A stretch of 44,412 bases of DNA from a bacterium (GTDB lineage: Bacteria > Bacillota > Clostridia > Lachnospirales > Lachnospiraceae). Each line of letters opens with the position of its first letter. The first letter of the stretch is position 1. The position numbers and the translations under genes were made by a program. Location: contig JAMPAG010000016.1 in the NCBI GenBank assembly GCA_023667365.1, positions 1-44,412 on the forward strand. Reading direction: 5' to 3'. The notes under the pieces are model-generated. The model had not been told where the DNA came from and ran no database searches. It saw only the letters and a program-made list of their open reading frames with translations. This document shows positions 42,596 through 44,412 of this stretch, one piece after another.

Positions 42596-44412
42596 ATGGC
42601 GGGAAGATTCAGAAAAACAGTGGGGATTCTTTTGCTGATCACTGCTGTCATAATCAGTCAGATTCCGACGACGGATGCTTCGGCATCCGTCGGTGATTAT
42701 AAGCTGAACGGCGATACGCTGATCCAGTATACGGGCAATGATGAGGATGTGACGATCCCAAGCGGCGTGCGGGTGATCGGGGAAGATGCGTTTTCGGGCA
42801 ATCTGTCCATGAGGACGCTGACGATCCCAAGCGGCGTTGAAGAGATCCGTTATCATGCGTTCAGCGGGTGTGACAGATTGGAGAGTGTCACGATCGCGGA
42901 TTCTGTTGCGATCATCGGGCAGGCGGTATTTTCGGACTGCGGATCGCTGCGGGACGTTAAGATCGGAAGCGGACTGGTAAATTTGGGCGGCGGTGTTTTT
43001 GCCGGATGTCCGAATTTGGCGGCAGTCAATATTGAGAGTACCAAATATCATTGCCGGGGCGGCGTGATCTACAATGAGCTGGAGACTACGTTAGTGGAAA
43101 TGCTCGGCGGCTGCGAGACGACGGCATATGAAATGCCGTCCACAGTGACGCGCATTGATCCGTATGCATTTTGGGACTGCGATAAGCTTGCGTATGTGCA
43201 GCTTTCCGCAGCGCTTTCGGAGATACCGGCGTATTCATTTTCCGGCTGTACCGGGCTTACGGCGGTCAGCGTTCCCTATTCCGTAAAGCGGATCGAGGCG
43301 AAGGCTTTTTCAGACTGCCGTAATTTGCAATATGCGGAGATTCCGGGTACGGTCTCATGGATTCATCCGACGGCGTTTGACGGCTGTTACCAAGTGCAGC
43401 CCGTGACGGAGGCCGGGTCGGCGGCGGCGCAGTATTTTGCGGGATTGGACTTATCGCCTGCGGCGCGCGCGGAGTATGAAGATGTGGTAGAAACGATCTT
43501 AAGCGGTGCCGTCGTGCAGCCGGATTCTTATGCAACGCCGACAACCGGAACAGCGGGAAGTGTGTCCGTGACGCCGGGCGCAGAGGTGACAGGCGGAGCA
43601 GAGGTAACGGGCGGCGCGTCCGCGACAGAGGGGGCGGAGCCGGAAGACAGCGCGGCGCAGACGCAGGGGGCGCCGTCTTACTATAATCCGCTCGTGCCGG
43701 AAAACGGTGTACTTGGGAAAACGATGATCGTATCGGGGGATGCGGTCGTGTTCATTGATAATACGAGACAATATGTGTATCAGACAGGAAACAGTCTGCA
43801 AGCTTATTCTGCGGGTGCGCCGGATTCGGAGCAGACGAGCGGCGCAGCAGACGGTAATTCGGTGCTATCGGAGGCAGACAGCGCAGCAGACGGTAACCCG
43901 GCGTTATCGGAGGCGGACAGTGCGGCGGACGGTAACCTGGCGTTGTCGGAAGCAGACGGAGCCGGTGGGGCGGAAACGGTAGCAGCCTCGCCGATAGGAA
44001 CGGCAGCTTCGCCGGCGGGTTCGTCAGCGGCAGGCGCGCCGATTTTAGACAGTCCGTATTCAGAGGAGGAAAAAGGTGTTTATTTCCCCAAATATGCGGT
44101 CGTAAACGGAAATAAGATCGTCGATCAGGCGTTTTATAACCAGACGGATATGACGGAATACGTTTTTGATGCGGGGATCACGGAAATCGGTGATTTTTCG
44201 TTTGCGCGTTCAGGATTGACGAGTGTGGCGCTGCCGGAGGGACTCCAAACGATCGGATACGGTGCGTTTTATCACTGTGACAGTTTACAGGATGTGGAGA
44301 TTCCGGCAACGGTCCGGACGATCGAGCCGTACGCGTTTGCCAATACGCCCTGGCTGACAAATTGGATGAACAGCGGCAGCGGCGGGGAGTTTTTGATCGT
44401 CGGTGACGGTGT
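42596..44412 (+). CDS. Second BspA-like LRR surface protein, 3' end outside window
   Basis: ATG 42596, 15 bases after the previous stop (GGTGAGG upstream), opens a frame that stays open to the end of the window (605 residues seen). It has a signal peptide (ILLLITAVIISQIPTTDASA) and LRR_5 repeats from about 45 to 265 (AFSGCDRLESVTI, AFWDCDKLAYVQL, AFSDCRNLQYAEI). A low-complexity region (about 300-500) follows, with Gly/Thr/Ala-rich stretches and three 13-residue repeats (AADGN..LSEADS). A further LRR block then begins (YVFDAGITEIGDFSF, AFYHCDSLQDVEI). Any sorting signal lies beyond the window. It forms one operon with the sortase and the first LRR protein. Confidence 0.9.
   Translation, partial: MAGRFRKTVGILLLITAVIISQIPTTDASASVGDYKLNGDTLIQYTGNDEDVTIPSGVRVIGEDAFSGNLSMRTLTIPSGVEEIRYHAFSGCDRLESVTIADSVAIIGQAVFSDCGSLRDVKIGSGLVNLGGGVFAGCPNLAAVNIESTKYHCRGGVIYNELETTLVEMLGGCETTAYEMPSTVTRIDPYAFWDCDKLAYVQLSAALSEIPAYSFSGCTGLTAVSVPYSVKRIEAKAFSDCRNLQYAEIPGTVSWIHPTAFDGCYQVQPVTEAGSAAAQYFAGLDLSPAARAEYEDVVETILSGAVVQPDSYATPTTGTAGSVSVTPGAEVTGGAEVTGGASATEGAEPEDSAAQTQGAPSYYNPLVPENGVLGKTMIVSGDAVVFIDNTRQYVYQTGNSLQAYSAGAPDSEQTSGAADGNSVLSEADSAADGNPALSEADSAADGNLALSEADGAGGAETVAASPIGTAASPAGSSAAGAPILDSPYSEEEKGVYFPKYAVVNGNKIVDQAFYNQTDMTEYVFDAGITEIGDFSFARSGLTSVALPEGLQTIGYGAFYHCDSLQDVEIPATVRTIEPYAFANTPWLTNWMNSGSGGEFLIVGDG
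43844..43960 (+). repeat. Three in-frame 39-bp repeats
   Basis: Units start at 43844, 43883 and 43922 and encode AADGNSVLSEADS-type 13-residue repeats in the low-complexity linker of the second LRR protein. Confidence 0.9.

Overview
The window looks like chromosomal DNA of a low-to-mid-GC, spore-forming Bacillota of the Lachnospiraceae/Clostridia type. Supporting signs are GGAGG-type ribosome sites with ATG, GTG and TTG starts, consensus sigma-A promoters, a tyrosyl T-box leader, a LytTR/DUF3021 pair, a class B sortase next to BspA-like leucine-rich repeat proteins, and a tiny Cys/Gly-rich protein behind a sigma-K-like promoter. No rRNA, tRNA, CRISPR array, prophage or insertion sequence is visible.

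Layout. 1-1548: the end of a bacitracin/lantibiotic-type ABC permease and its histidine kinase. 1605-3190: an AT-rich patch with a CPBP membrane protease, a frameshifted small Cys protein and a doubtful ORF. 3220-4123: a small alarmone synthetase behind a strongly structured leader. 4339-7465: VTC-domain protein, DUF4956 membrane protein and a Cthe_2159-type beta-helix surface protein. 7573-10243: LytTR regulator with a twin direct repeat, DUF3021 protein and an ABC exporter. 10273-11229 (minus): AEC transporter. 11581-16070: leuS, a YlqH-like FlhB C-terminal homologue, YraN and pgeF. 16239-23653: response regulator, very large histidine kinase, a secreted protein broken by a frameshift, two ABC-2 permeases and an ATPase. 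23638-24978 (minus): a DUF1266 lipoprotein. 25229-27175: 79-bp promoter-like repeats, then a 7TM diguanylate cyclase. 27239-28937: T-box and tyrS, followed by a DUF3791 gene and a truncated DUF3990 gene. 29747-31512: a PilZ protein and tyrA. 31614-33278: a large unknown membrane protein. 33280-33517: an array of hairpins. 33517-35198 (minus): a putative sporulation-linked operon. 35553-36662: Rpn/YhgA-like nuclease. 36816-44412: class B sortase, a 1526-residue LRR surface protein with a TPKTGD sorting motif, and a second LRR protein cut by the window end.

The main theme is envelope sensing and surface display. Three regulator-plus-ABC modules (1-1548, 7573-10243, 16239-23653) lie within 24 kb. 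c-di-GMP is represented by a synthase and a PilZ receptor, and (p)ppGpp by one synthetase. A sortase sits directly upstream of its probable substrate. The sequence features least explained by known families are the structured leader at 3228-3354, the related hairpin elements at 16016, 31513 and 33280, the 79-bp repeats with an embedded palindrome before the diguanylate cyclase, and the Cys/Gly-rich protein operon with its mother-cell-type promoter.
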